A DNA stretch of 64,000 nucleotides from JAEUHO01 sp046350655 (GCA_046350655.1 JAXMAB010000014.1:1-64000), one strand, 5' to 3'. Shown: positions 42,785-52,171, counted from the stretch's first letter. Program-made: numbers and translations. Notes: a model not told the origin generated them from the sequence alone.

Positions 42785-44016
42785 CGGTCCACCTCGCCCA
42801 GCACGATGTCGAGGCTGCCCATGAGGGCGACGAGGTCGGCCACGAGCGCCCCGCGCGCGACGTCGGTCATCACGCCGATGTTGCTGAAGGACGGCCCGCG
42901 GCACCGGATGCGCCACGCCTTGTCCGTGCCGTCCGCGACCATGTAGTACGCGAGCTCGCCGCGCGGGTTCTCGACCCGCACGAAGACCTCGCCCTTCGGC
43001 GGCTTGAGCGTCTTCGGCAGCTTCGCCTGGATCTCGCCCGGGGGCAGGTCGCGGAGCGCCTGGCGGGCGATGCGGATGGCCTGCTCGGTCTCCTTGAAGC
43101 GCACCCAGTGCCGGTGGAAGCAGTCGCCGACCACGCCCGCGACGCCGCTGTGCGCGACGGGCACCTCGAACTGGAAGCGGTCGTAGATGCCGTACGGCGC
43201 GTCGCGCCGCGTGTCCCAGTCGACGCCGCTGGCGCGCAGCGCCGGGCCCGTCACGCCCCACCCCACCGCCAGCTCCCGCGGGATCACGCCGATGTTGCAG
43301 GTGCGTTCCTGGAAGATGTGGTTGTCGAGGAGGAGGGTGTTGTACTCGGGCAGGCGCTCCTCGACGGCGTCGAGGAACGCGTGGCACTCGTCGATCCACT
43401 CGGGCGACAGGTCGCGCTTCACGCCGCCGATGCGGATGACGTGGTAGAGCAGCCGGCCGCCGGCGACGTGGTCGAGGAGGTCGAGGCCGCGCTCGCGCTC
43501 GCGGAACGTGTGCAGGAACGGCGTGATGGCGCCGATGTCGAGGCCGTACACGCCCATCGCGAAGATGTGGCTGGCGACGCGCTGCACCTCGGCCAGGATC
43601 ACGCGGATGTACTCCGCGCGCTCCGGCACGACGATCCCGGCGAGCCGCTCGATCGCGATGCAGGCGCCGTGCTCGTTGTTGATCGCCGCCAGGTAGTCCA
43701 TCCGGTCGACGTACGGCAGCCACTGGTAGTACGGCAGCGACTCGCCGATCTTCTCGGCGCAGCGGTGCAGGTTGCCGATGTGGGGCTGCAGCGCGGTCAC
43801 CACCTCGCCGTCGGTCTTGATGACGACGCGGAGCACGCCGTGCGTGCTCGGGTGCTGCGGGCCCATGTTGACGACGAGTTCCTCGGTCCGCAGGGCCTGG
43901 CCCATGGACCGCTCCTCGAGCGCGCGCGCGAGGTCGGAGACGTCCACGACCGGCGGCGCCTTGGGGGCGACGACGCCGGGCACGTGCGGGACGGAGGGGA
44001 CGGGCTCGTGGCTCAT
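42781..44016 (-). CDS. nuoD: NADH-quinone oxidoreductase subunit D
   Basis: 411 residues, ATG 44016 overlapping the nuoC stop. Quinone-site subunit of the peripheral arm, related to [NiFe]-hydrogenase large subunits. MGPQHPSTHGVLRVV near residue 50 holds the His that binds quinone; GGVKRDL and RCRGPSFSNI are also family features. The N-terminal ~40 residues are a Pro/Val-rich extension. nuoC and nuoD are separate genes here, not fused as in E. coli. Confidence 0.97.
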   Translation of the reverse strand: MSHEPVPSVPHVPGVVAPKAPPVVDVSDLARALEERSMGQALRTEELVVNMGPQHPSTHGVLRVVIKTDGEVVTALQPHIGNLHRCAEKIGESLPYYQWLPYVDRMDYLAAINNEHGACIAIERLAGIVVPERAEYIRVILAEVQRVASHIFAMGVYGLDIGAITPFLHTFRERERGLDLLDHVAGGRLLYHVIRIGGVKRDLSPEWIDECHAFLDAVEERLPEYNTLLLDNHIFQERTCNIGVIPRELAVGWGVTGPALRASGVDWDTRRDAPYGIYDRFQFEVPVAHSGVAGVVGDCFHRHWVRFKETEQAIRIARQALRDLPPGEIQAKLPKTLKPPKGEVFVRVENPRGELAYYMVADGTDKAWRIRCRGPSFSNIGVMTDVARGALVADLVALMGSLDIVLGEVDR

Positions 44017-44627
44017 CGACCCTCCGGCGGGATGATCGGGATGCCGTGGTACTCGACGGGATACGCCCAGTCCTTGCGCAGCGGGTGGCCGGGCCAGTCC
44101 TCGGGCAGCAGGATGCGGCGCAGCGACGCGCGACCGGTGAACTTGACGCCCATCAGGTCCCACGTCTCGCGCTCGTGCCAGTCGGCGCCGACCCACACGC
44201 CCATGACGCTCGGGACCTCGGGCTTGTCCCGCGGGACGCGGACGCGCAGCACGAGGAACCCGTCGTTCTTCACGGCGGAGCGGCGGTAGGCCGCGCCCTG
44301 CTTCCTCGCGTACGACACGAGGTGGTAGAGGACCTCGATCGAGCCCGGGCCGTCCGCGGGCGTCTTCGCCGGCCAGTCCACCGCGGTCACGAGGTGGCAG
44401 CAGTCCATCGCGAGGTCGGGGTCGTCGTGGAGGACGCGCGCGACCGCGACGAGCCGGTCCGCGGCGATGGTCAGCGACGGGTGGCGGCCGGTCTCGACGA
44501 CCTCGACGACGGCGCCGGGGACCTTCGAGGCGAGCAGGCGCGCCGCGGCGGCCGTGACGGCGTCGCGCGGGCCCGCGTCGGCGGCCGGGGCGCCCGAGGG
44601 CGAGGAAGGGGAGGCGGCGTCGCTCAC
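44013..44627 (-). CDS. nuoC: NADH-quinone oxidoreductase subunit C
   Basis: 204 residues, GTG 44627 overlapping the nuoB stop. Peripheral-arm scaffolding subunit. Conserved C-terminal region WHERETWDLMGVKFTGRASLRRILLPEDWPGHPLRKDW matches the 30-kDa subunit signature. Ala/Pro-rich N-terminal extension of ~25 residues. Confidence 0.96.
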   Translation of the reverse strand: MSDAASPSSPSGAPAADAGPRDAVTAAAARLLASKVPGAVVEVVETGRHPSLTIAADRLVAVARVLHDDPDLAMDCCHLVTAVDWPAKTPADGPGSIEVLYHLVSYARKQGAAYRRSAVKNDGFLVLRVRVPRDKPEVPSVMGVWVGADWHERETWDLMGVKFTGRASLRRILLPEDWPGHPLRKDWAYPVEYHGIPIIPPEGR

Positions 44628-45211
44628 GAGGCCGACATCGCGAGGATGCGCTCGCGGTTCCGGAGGACGTCGTCGGGACGCAGGGAGTCGCCGCCGCGCA
44701 CGCGGATCCGCTCCTGCAGCTTGCGGATCGCGTCGATCAGGGCCTCGGGCCGGGGCGGGCAGCCGGGGACGTAGATGTCCACCGGGATCACGAGGTCCAC
44801 GCCCTGCACGACGTGGTACCCGAAACGGCTGTAGGGCCCGCCGCCGATGACGCACGCGCCCATGGCGATCGCGTACTTCGGGTCGGGCATCTGCTCGTAC
44901 AGGCGCTTCACGCGCGGGGCCATCTTGTGGGTGACGGTCCCGGCCACGATCATCACGTCGGCCTGCCGCGGCGAGGCGCGGAAGACGCCGGAGCCGAAGC
45001 GGTCGAGGTCGTACTTCGTCGCGGCCGTCGCCATCATCTCCATGGCGCAGCAGGCGAGGCCGAAGGCCATGGGCCAGAGCGCGTTGCGACGGCTCCAGTC
45101 CTTCAGCCAGTCGATCTTCGTGAGGATGATCGACTGCTCGAGCTCGGGGTCGAGCACGAGGCGCGGGTGGATCGCCGGCGCGGCGACCGGCGGGGTGTTA
45201 TCGGGCGGCAA
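44624..45211 (-). CDS. nuoB: NADH-quinone oxidoreductase subunit B
   Basis: 195 residues, TTG 45211 overlapping the nuoA stop by 14 bp; a shorter start is possible because ~25 N-terminal residues precede conserved sequence. Holds cluster N2: LACCAMEMM (tandem Cys), MGACVIGGGPY and YVPGCPPRPEALIDAI supply the four cysteines. Confidence 0.96.
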   Translation of the reverse strand: MPPDNTPPVAAPAIHPRLVLDPELEQSIILTKIDWLKDWSRRNALWPMAFGLACCAMEMMATAATKYDLDRFGSGVFRASPRQADVMIVAGTVTHKMAPRVKRLYEQMPDPKYAIAMGACVIGGGPYSRFGYHVVQGVDLVIPVDIYVPGCPPRPEALIDAIRKLQERIRVRGGDSLRPDDVLRNRERILAMSAS

Positions 45212-45695
45212 TCGCGTCCTCCCGGGGGGCGCCGGCGACCGGGCCTTGCGTCACGGGGGTCGAGCCCGTCCCCGCCATCTCGTCGAGGCCGGGGGCGGTC
45301 ATCGCGGACGGGGAACCGGGGCCGGTCCAGTCGAGGTCGCCCTTGGCCCAGACGAAGGCGAAGCCGCCCATCAGGACCACGAGGAACGTCGCGACCTCGA
45401 CGAAGGCCAACCAGCCGTTGCCCTCGCGCACCATGTCGCGGAAGACCGCGGCCCACGGGAAGAGCAGGGCGATCTCGATGTCGAACACGACGAACATCAG
45501 CGCGACCGTATAGAACCGGATGTCGAACCGGATCCAGGCCTGGCCGATCGTCGGCTCGCCGCACTCGTAGATCGCTCGCTTCTCGCCGGACTGGGGGCCC
45601 TTGGGGCGCAGGAACCAGGCCACGGCCAGGTTCACGAGGATGAACCCGAGGCCGACGACGATGAAGACGAGGATGTTCGCGAAGTCGAAGAACAC
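45198..45695 (-). CDS. nuoA: NADH-quinone oxidoreductase subunit A
   Basis: 165 residues, ATG 45695. First gene of the operon. Three membrane helices and the conserved loop with CGEPTIGQAWIRFDIRFYTVALMFVVFDIEIALLFPWA, whose Asp/Glu are family-conserved. A C-terminal extension of ~40 residues (GLDEMAGTGSTPVTQGPVAG) is unusual. The promoter should lie in 45696-45894, shared with the divergent sugar dehydrogenase gene. Confidence 0.95.
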   Translation of the reverse strand: MFFDFANILVFIVVGLGFILVNLAVAWFLRPKGPQSGEKRAIYECGEPTIGQAWIRFDIRFYTVALMFVVFDIEIALLFPWAAVFRDMVREGNGWLAFVEVATFLVVLMGGFAFVWAKGDLDWTGPGSPSAMTAPGLDEMAGTGSTPVTQGPVAGAPREDAIAAR

Positions 45696-45894
45696 GTATC
45701 GGCTCCGGCAGCCTCGCGGGGCCGGGAGAATAGCAACCGGCCCCCCCCGCCCTCACGGGAATCCCCGACCGCTTCCGACGGAACCGTCGCACCCCCCTCC
45801 GGGAGCCGCCCGCCCTCCTCATTTCCACGGGCACAACCGACCCCCCGAACGGTAGACTACGAACCTCCCCTACCTGCGTCGGAGATCCACCGCG

Positions 45895-47151
45895 ATGCGA
45901 ATTTCGAGGATCGGTGTCGGGGTCCTGTCGGCTGGGTTGATCGGGGCGGGCGCCCTGATCGCCGGTCTGCCCCCCGTGGCGTCCCTGGTGCGCGAGGCCT
46001 CCGCGGCCGGCGAGCGCTACACCGTGCAGGACGCCTGGCCGGGCGTGACCTTCGACACCCCGGTGGCCGTGGCGGCGCCGCGCGACGGCTCCGACCGGGT
46101 CTTCGTCGTCGAGCGCGCCGGTCGGATCAAGGTCGGCAAGAAGTTCCGCGGGGCGGGTGCGGTCCCGGCCCCGACGCTGTTCCTCGACATCAGCCGCCTG
46201 CAGATGCCGTCGGACAAGCTCGAGCAGGGCCACGGCGGCCTGGTGAACCTCGCGTTCGCCAATGACTTTGCAACTAGCAAGGAATTCTACGTCATGTACG
46301 GCACCGGGACCGGCGAAGGCGCCGACCCGTACCGTACGGTGGTTGCAGCATACAAGGTTGGGGCGAACCCCGACATGGCCGACCCGGCGTCGGGTCGCAT
46401 CCTCCTCCAGATCCCGAAGAAGAACCCCATCCACTTCGGCGGCGGGCTCTGCATCGGCGCGGACGGGACGCTGTACATCGGCGTCGGCGACAGCGGCATG
46501 CACAACGACCCCGAGCGGCTCGGGCAGGACACGCGCGTGCTCGAGGCCAAGATCCTGCGCATCGACCCGCGGATGGGCGCCGGCGGTGCGCCGTACTCGA
46601 TCCCCCGGGACAACCCGTGGGCCGACGGTCGCGGCGGCGTGAAGCCGGAGATCTTCGCGTACGGCGTCCGCAACCCGTACCGCCTCTCGGTGGACCGCGA
46701 GACCGGCCTCGTGTGGTTCGGCGACCTCGGTCAGAAGCAGCGCGAGGAGGTCTCGGTCGCGAAGCGCGGCGGGAACATGGGCTGGCCCATGATGGAAGCC
46801 GACGTCCCGCTCGCGCCGGGCGCCAAGCCGGGCGACTACGTCGCGCCGGTCTTCGCCTACGGCCGCGAGCTCGGTCGCTGCGTGATCGGCGGCCTCGTCT
46901 ACCACGGGCAGCGGTGCTCGGCGCTGCGCGGGAAGTACCTCTTCGGCGACAACTCGGCCGAGTGGAAGGGCGACGACAGCAAGACGGGCCGCGTGTGGGC
47001 CCTCCCCGTCGCCGGCGACCGCACGACCGGCGCCCCCGAGGTCGTGGCCGACGTCGAGGACATCGTCTCGATCGACGAGGACGCGCAGGGCGAGGTCTAC
47101 TTCTCGATGCTCGCCACGGGTCGGGTGACGACGCTGGTCCCGGCGCCGTAG
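45895..47151 (+). CDS. Secreted PQQ-type sugar dehydrogenase (GSDH family)
   Basis: 418 residues, ATG 45895 with GGAG upstream. Signal peptide (GVGVLSAGLIGAGALIAGLPPVASLVREASA). Six-bladed propeller of the glucose/sorbosone dehydrogenase family: VFVVERAGRIKV, HGGLVNLAFAND, GGGLCIGADGTLYIGVGDSG, KILRIDPR, AYGVRNPYRLSVDRETGLVWFGDLGQKQREEVSVAKRGGNMGWP. The GVRNP segment and GDLGQ are typical of PQQ-binding aldose dehydrogenases. Likely oxidises sugars in the periplasm and feeds electrons to the respiratory chain. Divergent from nuoA. Confidence 0.9.
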   Translation: MRISRIGVGVLSAGLIGAGALIAGLPPVASLVREASAAGERYTVQDAWPGVTFDTPVAVAAPRDGSDRVFVVERAGRIKVGKKFRGAGAVPAPTLFLDISRLQMPSDKLEQGHGGLVNLAFANDFATSKEFYVMYGTGTGEGADPYRTVVAAYKVGANPDMADPASGRILLQIPKKNPIHFGGGLCIGADGTLYIGVGDSGMHNDPERLGQDTRVLEAKILRIDPRMGAGGAPYSIPRDNPWADGRGGVKPEIFAYGVRNPYRLSVDRETGLVWFGDLGQKQREEVSVAKRGGNMGWPMMEADVPLAPGAKPGDYVAPVFAYGRELGRCVIGGLVYHGQRCSALRGKYLFGDNSAEWKGDDSKTGRVWALPVAGDRTTGAPEVVADVEDIVSIDEDAQGEVYFSMLATGRVTTLVPAP

Positions 47152-47209
47152 TCCGCTCGTCCCCGGCGCGGGGGGGTGCCTCGACGGCATCCCCCGTCCG
47201 CCGACGCGA

Positions 47210-47250
47210 GGCCCGGCGCGCGGCTCCCCGCTCGCCGGGCCCTTTCGTTT
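47210..47250 (+). terminator. Intrinsic terminator-like hairpin after the sugar dehydrogenase
   Basis: GGCCCGGCG (47210-47218) pairs with CGCCGGGCC (47233-47241), followed by CTTTCGTTTCC, a T-rich tail. The left arm is part of the GCGAGGCCCGG repeat at 47206-47216. It sits 58 bp after the stop at 47151. Confidence 0.65.
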
Positions 47251-47349
47251 CCCCGCCGATCCGACGCCGTCTGGCGGCCTGCGACCGCGCCCGACGTGGG
47301 AAGGACGAAGGCCCCGCGCAGCGCGCGGGCGAAGGAAACGGGGGACCCG

Positions 47350-48273
47350 ATGTACCTGTGGCTCGCCACGACGTTCGTCGTCTTGATCTTCGGGCTGCCC
47401 GCCGCGGCCGTCGTGGGGCTCGCCGCGCTGGCCCCCGCCGGCGCCGTCGGGTCGCTCCTCGTCGCCGTCGCCGCGCCGTTCGTCTACGTCGTGCTGTACG
47501 TGACCGTCGCGGGCCTGCTCTCGACGCCGTTCCACGGCTCCATCCGCGCGGGGAAGCTGCCCCGCGACCTCCGCAACCCGGCCTACCGCGCGCGGCGCCT
47601 CTACGGGCTCTGCTGGACGGCGGTCTACTACTTCACGCCGGTCTACTGGGTGGCGCTCACGCTCCCGTGGCTCAAGCGGTGGACGTTCCGCCGCTTCGGG
47701 TACCGCGGCCAGATGGACTTCACCGTCTACCCGGACACGTGGATCCGCGACCTGCCGCTGCTCGACTTCGGCCCCGGCGCGTACGTCTCGAACAAGGCGA
47801 CGATCGGGACCAACGTGGCCACCAACAACGGCCACCTCCTCGTGGACGCCGTCACGATCGGCAAGGGCGCGATGGTCGGCCACCTCGCGATGGTCTCCAC
47901 GGGATGCGTCCTCGACGAGGGCGCCGAGGTCGGGGTGGGCTGCGCGCTCGGCAGCAAGATCCACGTCGGGAAGGGGGCCTACGTGGCCCCGTGCACCGCG
48001 GTCGGCCACTACGCGGACTTCGCCGACGGCGCGGAGGTGGGCTTCCAGAGCTGGGTCGACATGCGCGCGAGGATCGGCCCCGGCGTGAAGCTCCCGGCCC
48101 GGTCGATCGTGCCTTACCGCGCGCGGCTCGACACCCAGGCCGACGCCGACCGCATCCTCTCGTCGCGGGACGGCGACCTCGCCACGCTCGCGCGACGCCT
48201 CGGCGAGGCCGCGACGCCGCCGCGCCCGGCGCCGGAGGCCCCCGCGCGCGCAGCGCACGTCGCCTTCGAGTGA
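47350..48273 (+). CDS. Membrane-anchored left-handed beta-helix (hexapeptide) acyltransferase-like protein
   Basis: 307 residues, ATG 47350. Two or three N-terminal membrane helices (1-70, then ~85-105). Residues ~145-250 have hexapeptide-repeat turns (VSNKATIGTNVATNNGHLLVDAVTIGKGAMVGHLAMVSTGCVLDEGAEVGVGCALGSKIHVGKGAYVAPCTAVGHYADF), the fold of many acyl- and acetyltransferases. No clear catalytic His in the usual place can be fixed by eye. The C-terminal tail is Pro/Ala-rich. Possibly modifies surface glycan or lipid at the inner membrane; substrate unknown. Confidence 0.83.
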   Translation: MYLWLATTFVVLIFGLPAAAVVGLAALAPAGAVGSLLVAVAAPFVYVVLYVTVAGLLSTPFHGSIRAGKLPRDLRNPAYRARRLYGLCWTAVYYFTPVYWVALTLPWLKRWTFRRFGYRGQMDFTVYPDTWIRDLPLLDFGPGAYVSNKATIGTNVATNNGHLLVDAVTIGKGAMVGHLAMVSTGCVLDEGAEVGVGCALGSKIHVGKGAYVAPCTAVGHYADFADGAEVGFQSWVDMRARIGPGVKLPARSIVPYRARLDTQADADRILSSRDGDLATLARRLGEAATPPRPAPEAPARAAHVAFE

Positions 48274-48299
48274 CGCGGCGCCCCGATCCGCGACCGTAC

Positions 48300-48550
48300 G
48301 CTCCGCCCATCATCGACCGGCGTTGATTGGCGGATGGCAGCCCGGCCCCGCGGCACGCGAGGCCCGGTCGCCGCCGCGGCAATCCCGCCATCCGGTGTCC
48401 GGCACCGGATGGCGCGTTCCGACGCGAAACCGTCCGCCCATCAACGACCGGCATCTATTGGCGGACGGATTCGCCGTCCGATCCGCCAATGAACGACCGG
48501 CGTCTATTGGCGGATCGACGGCCCCGCCCGGGGCACGCGAGGCCCGGTCG
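48300..48550. repeat. Composite palindromic repeat module, left of the glycosylation operon
   Basis: It contains two GCGAGGCCCGG copies (about 48357 and 48538), a perfect 12-bp palindrome CGCCATCCGGTG / CACCGGATGGCG at 48390-48418, and three units like AACGACCGGCGTCTATTGGC (about 48309, 48433, 48487). Between the last two units, GGACGG / CCGTCC around ATTCG forms a hairpin. The same module in the same orientation is found, doubled, at 53776-54123. Confidence 0.8.
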
Positions 48551-49633
48551 CTATCGTTCGGGCCAGGGGGCCCCGGCCGCGACGGCCGCGAGGATCGACG
48601 CGTCGTGCCGGTCCATGGCCGCCCGCTGCGCGCGCCCCACCAACGTCGGGTCGAACATCCGATGGCGGAACACGGCCGGCCACGCCTCCGCGAAGGCCCT
48701 GGCTTCGCCGGCGCCGGCGAACGTCGCCTGCACGCGGTCGAACAGCCGGGCGCGGTGCGGCGCGATCTTCTCGAGCGTGCGGCGCCGGATCGCCGAGGGG
48801 TCGAGGTCCCGCGCGACGACGGCCCGCACGGCGTTCGCGACGGCGACCGGCTCCGGCGCCGCGATGTCGACGTGGGCCGCGTCGAACAGCTCGTCACGGC
48901 CGCCCTCGCTCGGCGTGCTCACGACCGGCAGGCCCGCCAGCAGGTACTGCGCGCTCGCCCACATCGCGCCCTCGCGCGCCGAGAGGCACAACCCGACGCG
49001 GCACGCCGCGTACGCCCGGTTCACCTCGTCCGGCCCGAACACGCGACGCGCCGTCGGGGGGCCGTTGCACCAGGTCGCATGGGCGAACTCGCGGGCGATG
49101 CGCGCCTCGTACCGACGGTCGGTGTCGTCGTTCCGGTACGTCAGCAACGCGAGCCGCTCGACGGACGCCGCGAGGCGGTGCCGCTTGAAGCGGTCGAGCC
49201 GCGCGTCGTAGATCGCGTCGTGCACGCGCTCGACGTCCGCGAGCGGGCGGAAGACGCGCTCGTCCACGAGCGCCCCCTGGTTGCAGTGCACGGCGTCCAC
49301 GCCGCGCGCGACGAAGAGGGCGCGCTCCGCCTCCGTCTGTCCCAGCGCGGTCACCCGCAGCGACGGATGGGCTCGCCCGAGCGCCTCGATCCGCGCGAGG
49401 TGCTTCGGCAGCACGACCGTCGCGTCCACGTGCCACGACGTGTTGTAGACGACGTGCACCGGCCACGCCCGCAGCCGCCCGAGCAGGGCGAAGAGCCGCC
49501 GGCCCACGCCGAAGTCCTGCACGAGGAGCACCACGGGGCGGGTCGATAGCGCCGCGTACGCCGCGCGGTCCCGAGGCACGAGCCGCGCCCACCGCCGCCG
49601 GACGCGACCCCACCAGGCCGACGGCGACGTCAT
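48551..49633 (-). CDS. Glycosyltransferase, GT4-like
   Basis: 360 residues, ATG 49633 overlapping the upstream stop. C-terminal donor-binding half has GLCLSAREGAMWASAQYLLAGLPVVSTPSEGGRDELFD, the GT-B retaining motif with EGxxxxxxE-type residues and GLPVV. N-terminal Rossmann half is less clear. Transfers a sugar from a nucleotide-sugar, probably to polysaccharide or peptide. Last gene of the PqqD/HprK operon. Confidence 0.85.
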   Translation of the reverse strand: MTSPSAWWGRVRRRWARLVPRDRAAYAALSTRPVVLLVQDFGVGRRLFALLGRLRAWPVHVVYNTSWHVDATVVLPKHLARIEALGRAHPSLRVTALGQTEAERALFVARGVDAVHCNQGALVDERVFRPLADVERVHDAIYDARLDRFKRHRLAASVERLALLTYRNDDTDRRYEARIAREFAHATWCNGPPTARRVFGPDEVNRAYAACRVGLCLSAREGAMWASAQYLLAGLPVVSTPSEGGRDELFDAAHVDIAAPEPVAVANAVRAVVARDLDPSAIRRRTLEKIAPHRARLFDRVQATFAGAGEARAFAEAWPAVFRHRMFDPTLVGRAQRAAMDRHDASILAAVAAGAPWPER

Positions 49634-50775
49634 CGTCCCCCCGTCGCGCCCGCCAGCGCGCGGCGCAGGTGCCGTCGCGGCAGCTTGTACGCCAGCCGCC
49701 ACGCCTCGCGGAGCGTCCGCCTCCATCCCGGCCAGGGCAGCCGCTCTCGGCTGCGCACGCGCCGCAGCACCGGCGCGAGCGTCCGGCCGTAGTCCGCGGC
49801 CCACGCCGGCGTCCCGAGGCGCAGGGCCCGCTCGAAGCGCTCCACGGCGGTCACGCGCTCCCGACGCAAGGCCCGGCGCACGCCGCTCGGCACCGGCGTG
49901 CCCACGACCCGCGCCGCCGTCTCGAGCGCATCGCGGAGGGGTGCGATCACCCGGGCCTCGCGTGCCTGTCGGACGAGGGTCCGCCAGTCGATCCGCGAGC
50001 CCTCCGCGCGGACGAGGCGGTCCACGTCGGCCACCCACCGGATGGGACCGACGTGCTGGCGCTGGTACCCGTGGAAGGCGACGTGCAACAGGGCGTGCGC
50101 GGGCGAAAGCCGCCTCGCCGTCGTCCCCCCGAGCTCGAACGGCTCCGCGTCGGCCCACAGCCACGCCTCCGGGAAGTCCACGCGATGGTGCCCGTACACG
50201 TGGAGGAGGCGGTCGTGGAGGTCGAGCACCGGCAGCGCGTCGCCGGCCTGTCGCAGGCCGATCGCGTCGTAGCGCTCGCGGAACGCGGCGGGCGAGGCCT
50301 CGAGCATGGCGCCTGCCGTCGCGTCGTGCGCGACCCATCCCTCGCGCGCGAGCGCGCGCACGGCCGCGACGAAGTCGCCGCCGCGCACGAGGACGTCGGC
50401 GTCGGCCATCGGGCGCGTGCCGGCGTCGCCGTACACGGGCGACGCCAGCGCGGCCCCCTTCAGCACGAGGGCGCCGACGCCCGCGCGCGCGAGGGTCTCC
50501 AGCACCCCCGCGACGCGGCGGAAGAGCACCTGGTTCTCGCACCACGCGCGGCGGTAGAACCCGCGGAGCGCCCCGTCCCACGGGTCGGTGACGCCGAGCC
50601 GCGCGAGGTTGCGGTACGCGAGCGGGAGCAGGCGGAACGAGGCCTGGTCGATCCGGTCGAGGTCGGCCTCGGCCCGCCACGCGGCCCACGCGGCACGGGC
50701 CGCGTCGCCGTCCCCGAGCGCCGCCCGCAGCAGCCACGTCTCGCGCGCGTCGGGCCTCGGGTCGCGGAGGATCAC
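49630..50775 (-). CDS. NTP_transf_5 family nucleotidyltransferase-like protein
   Basis: 381 residues, GTG 50775. Pfam-type 'uncharacterised nucleotidyltransferase' with GALVLKGAALASPVYGDAGTRPMADADVLVRGGD near residues 105-135: the Lys-Gly and DxD metal pair of the polymerase-beta-like fold. The rest is helical, with LLDLHDRLLHVYGHHRVDFPEAWLW. In HPr-rel-A and lasso-type clusters this family accompanies PqqD and HprK-like proteins. Reaction not established for the family. GTGA overlaps with both neighbours. Confidence 0.85.
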   Translation of the reverse strand: MILRDPRPDARETWLLRAALGDGDAARAAWAAWRAEADLDRIDQASFRLLPLAYRNLARLGVTDPWDGALRGFYRRAWCENQVLFRRVAGVLETLARAGVGALVLKGAALASPVYGDAGTRPMADADVLVRGGDFVAAVRALAREGWVAHDATAGAMLEASPAAFRERYDAIGLRQAGDALPVLDLHDRLLHVYGHHRVDFPEAWLWADAEPFELGGTTARRLSPAHALLHVAFHGYQRQHVGPIRWVADVDRLVRAEGSRIDWRTLVRQAREARVIAPLRDALETAARVVGTPVPSGVRRALRRERVTAVERFERALRLGTPAWAADYGRTLAPVLRRVRSRERLPWPGWRRTLREAWRLAYKLPRRHLRRALAGATGGR

Positions 50776-51458
50776 GCCGGTCCGCCGCGGCGCCGGCGGT
50801 CGAGCGCCTCCTTCGCGAGCCGCAGGTACCCCTGACGGAACCCCGGTCGCAGCAGCCCCGTGTTCGTGCGGTGGAGGCGACGCTCCGCGAGCACCTCGTC
50901 GAGCGTGAGCAGCACGGCGCCCGTCGCCTCGAAGCGGACCCACCAGAACGCGGCCTCCGGCACGCCGGGGTCGGTCGGGAACCCGCCGGTCCGGGCGAAG
51001 GCGTCGCGGTGGACCACGAGCGCGGTCGGGCTGGTCCCGACGACGATTTCCGGGTCGGGTGCGTCGGTGCGCCCGAGCTCGGGACTGAAGAACTGCCGGA
51101 TCGAACCGATCGCCGCGACCGCGCCGGGCGTCGCGCCCAGGGCCTCGCGTTGGCGGGCCAGCTTCCGCGGCAGCCAGCGGTCGTCGGCGTCGAGGAACGC
51201 GAGCCAGGGCGCGGTCGTCTCCGCGACCCCGCGGTTGCGGGCCGCGCCCGCGCCGAGCGGCGCCTGCTCGACCACGCGCACGCCGGGCCCGGCGGCCCGC
51301 GCGACGGCCGCGCTCCCGTCCGTCGAGCCGTCGTCCACGACGACCACCTCGCGCGCGGGGACCGTCTGCGCGGCGACGCTCGCGAGCGCCTCGGCGAGGT
51401 ACGCCGCGCCGTTGCGCACGGGGACGACGACGGCGACGTCGAACGCGTCGGCGCTCAC
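50772..51458 (-). CDS. Family 2 glycosyltransferase
   Basis: 228 residues, GTG 51458. GT-A fold: VAVVVPVRNGAAYLAEALASV, VVVVDDGSTDGSAAVA, GAGAARNRGV and FLDADDRWLP (DxD metal site). Inverting sugar transfer from a UDP- or similar donor. No membrane segment. It overlaps its neighbours by 4 bp on both sides and is closely like the next GT2, suggesting duplication. Confidence 0.92.
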   Translation of the reverse strand: MSADAFDVAVVVPVRNGAAYLAEALASVAAQTVPAREVVVVDDGSTDGSAAVARAAGPGVRVVEQAPLGAGAARNRGVAETTAPWLAFLDADDRWLPRKLARQREALGATPGAVAAIGSIRQFFSPELGRTDAPDPEIVVGTSPTALVVHRDAFARTGGFPTDPGVPEAAFWWVRFEATGAVLLTLDEVLAERRLHRTNTGLLRPGFRQGYLRLAKEALDRRRRGGPA

Positions 51459-52171
51459 GTCGGCTCCGGCGCCGGCCACTCGGGGAGCGCGCGGACGGTC
51501 CCGTCCGCGGCCCGGCGGCGCGCGAGCGAGTCGCGCAGGACGGCGAAGAACGAACGCACGTCGCCGGCGCGGTCGCGCGTGGCGTTGGTCGCGTGCCGCC
51601 GGTAGAGCTGCACGAGCACCGGGTGAAGGCGCGCGGCCACGCCGGCCTCGCGCGCGCGCAGGAACCAGTCCACGTCCTCGTCGAAGCGCCGCGCGGTGTC
51701 GAGCGGGCCGATGCGGTCGAACACCGTGCGCGTGAGGAGCGCCGCGCCGAGGCTCATCTCGGCCGCGGGCGGGCCCAGGGGCGCGAGGACGCCCCCGTCG
51801 CCGCGCACCCGCTGCGTGAGGCCGAGGACGAGCTCGACGCGGGGCTCGCGCGCGAGCGCGGCCAGTTGCGGGCCGAGCCGGCCCGCGGTCCACAGGTCGT
51901 CGTGGTCGAGGAAGGCGAGCACGTCGCCGGACGACGCGGCGACGCCGGCGTTGCGCGCGGCCGCCGCGCCGCCGAAGCGGCCCGCGAGCACGCGCACGGG
52001 CCCGCCCGCGCGCGCGGCGATCGCGCCGCTCCCGTCGGTCGAGCCGTCGTCCACGACGATGACCTCGTGCGGCGGCACGTCCTGCGCGAGGACGCTCTCG
52101 ATCGCCGCGGCGAGGTACGCGGCGCCGTCGCGCACCGGCATCACGACGGAGACGCGCGGGGTCGCGCTCAC
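51455..52171 (-). CDS. Family 2 glycosyltransferase
   Basis: 238 residues, GTG 52171. GT-A motifs VSVVMPVRDGAAYLAAAIESVL, VIVVDDGSTDGSGAIAA, GAAAARNAGV and FLDHDDLW (DHD in place of DAD). Similar order and spacing to the downstream GT2, with a different C-terminal part (ARRFDEDVDWFLRAREAG, acceptor side). Overlaps the HprK-like gene by 4 bp. Confidence 0.92.
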   Translation of the reverse strand: MSATPRVSVVMPVRDGAAYLAAAIESVLAQDVPPHEVIVVDDGSTDGSGAIAARAGGPVRVLAGRFGGAAAARNAGVAASSGDVLAFLDHDDLWTAGRLGPQLAALAREPRVELVLGLTQRVRGDGGVLAPLGPPAAEMSLGAALLTRTVFDRIGPLDTARRFDEDVDWFLRAREAGVAARLHPVLVQLYRRHATNATRDRAGDVRSFFAVLRDSLARRRAADGTVRALPEWPAPEPT

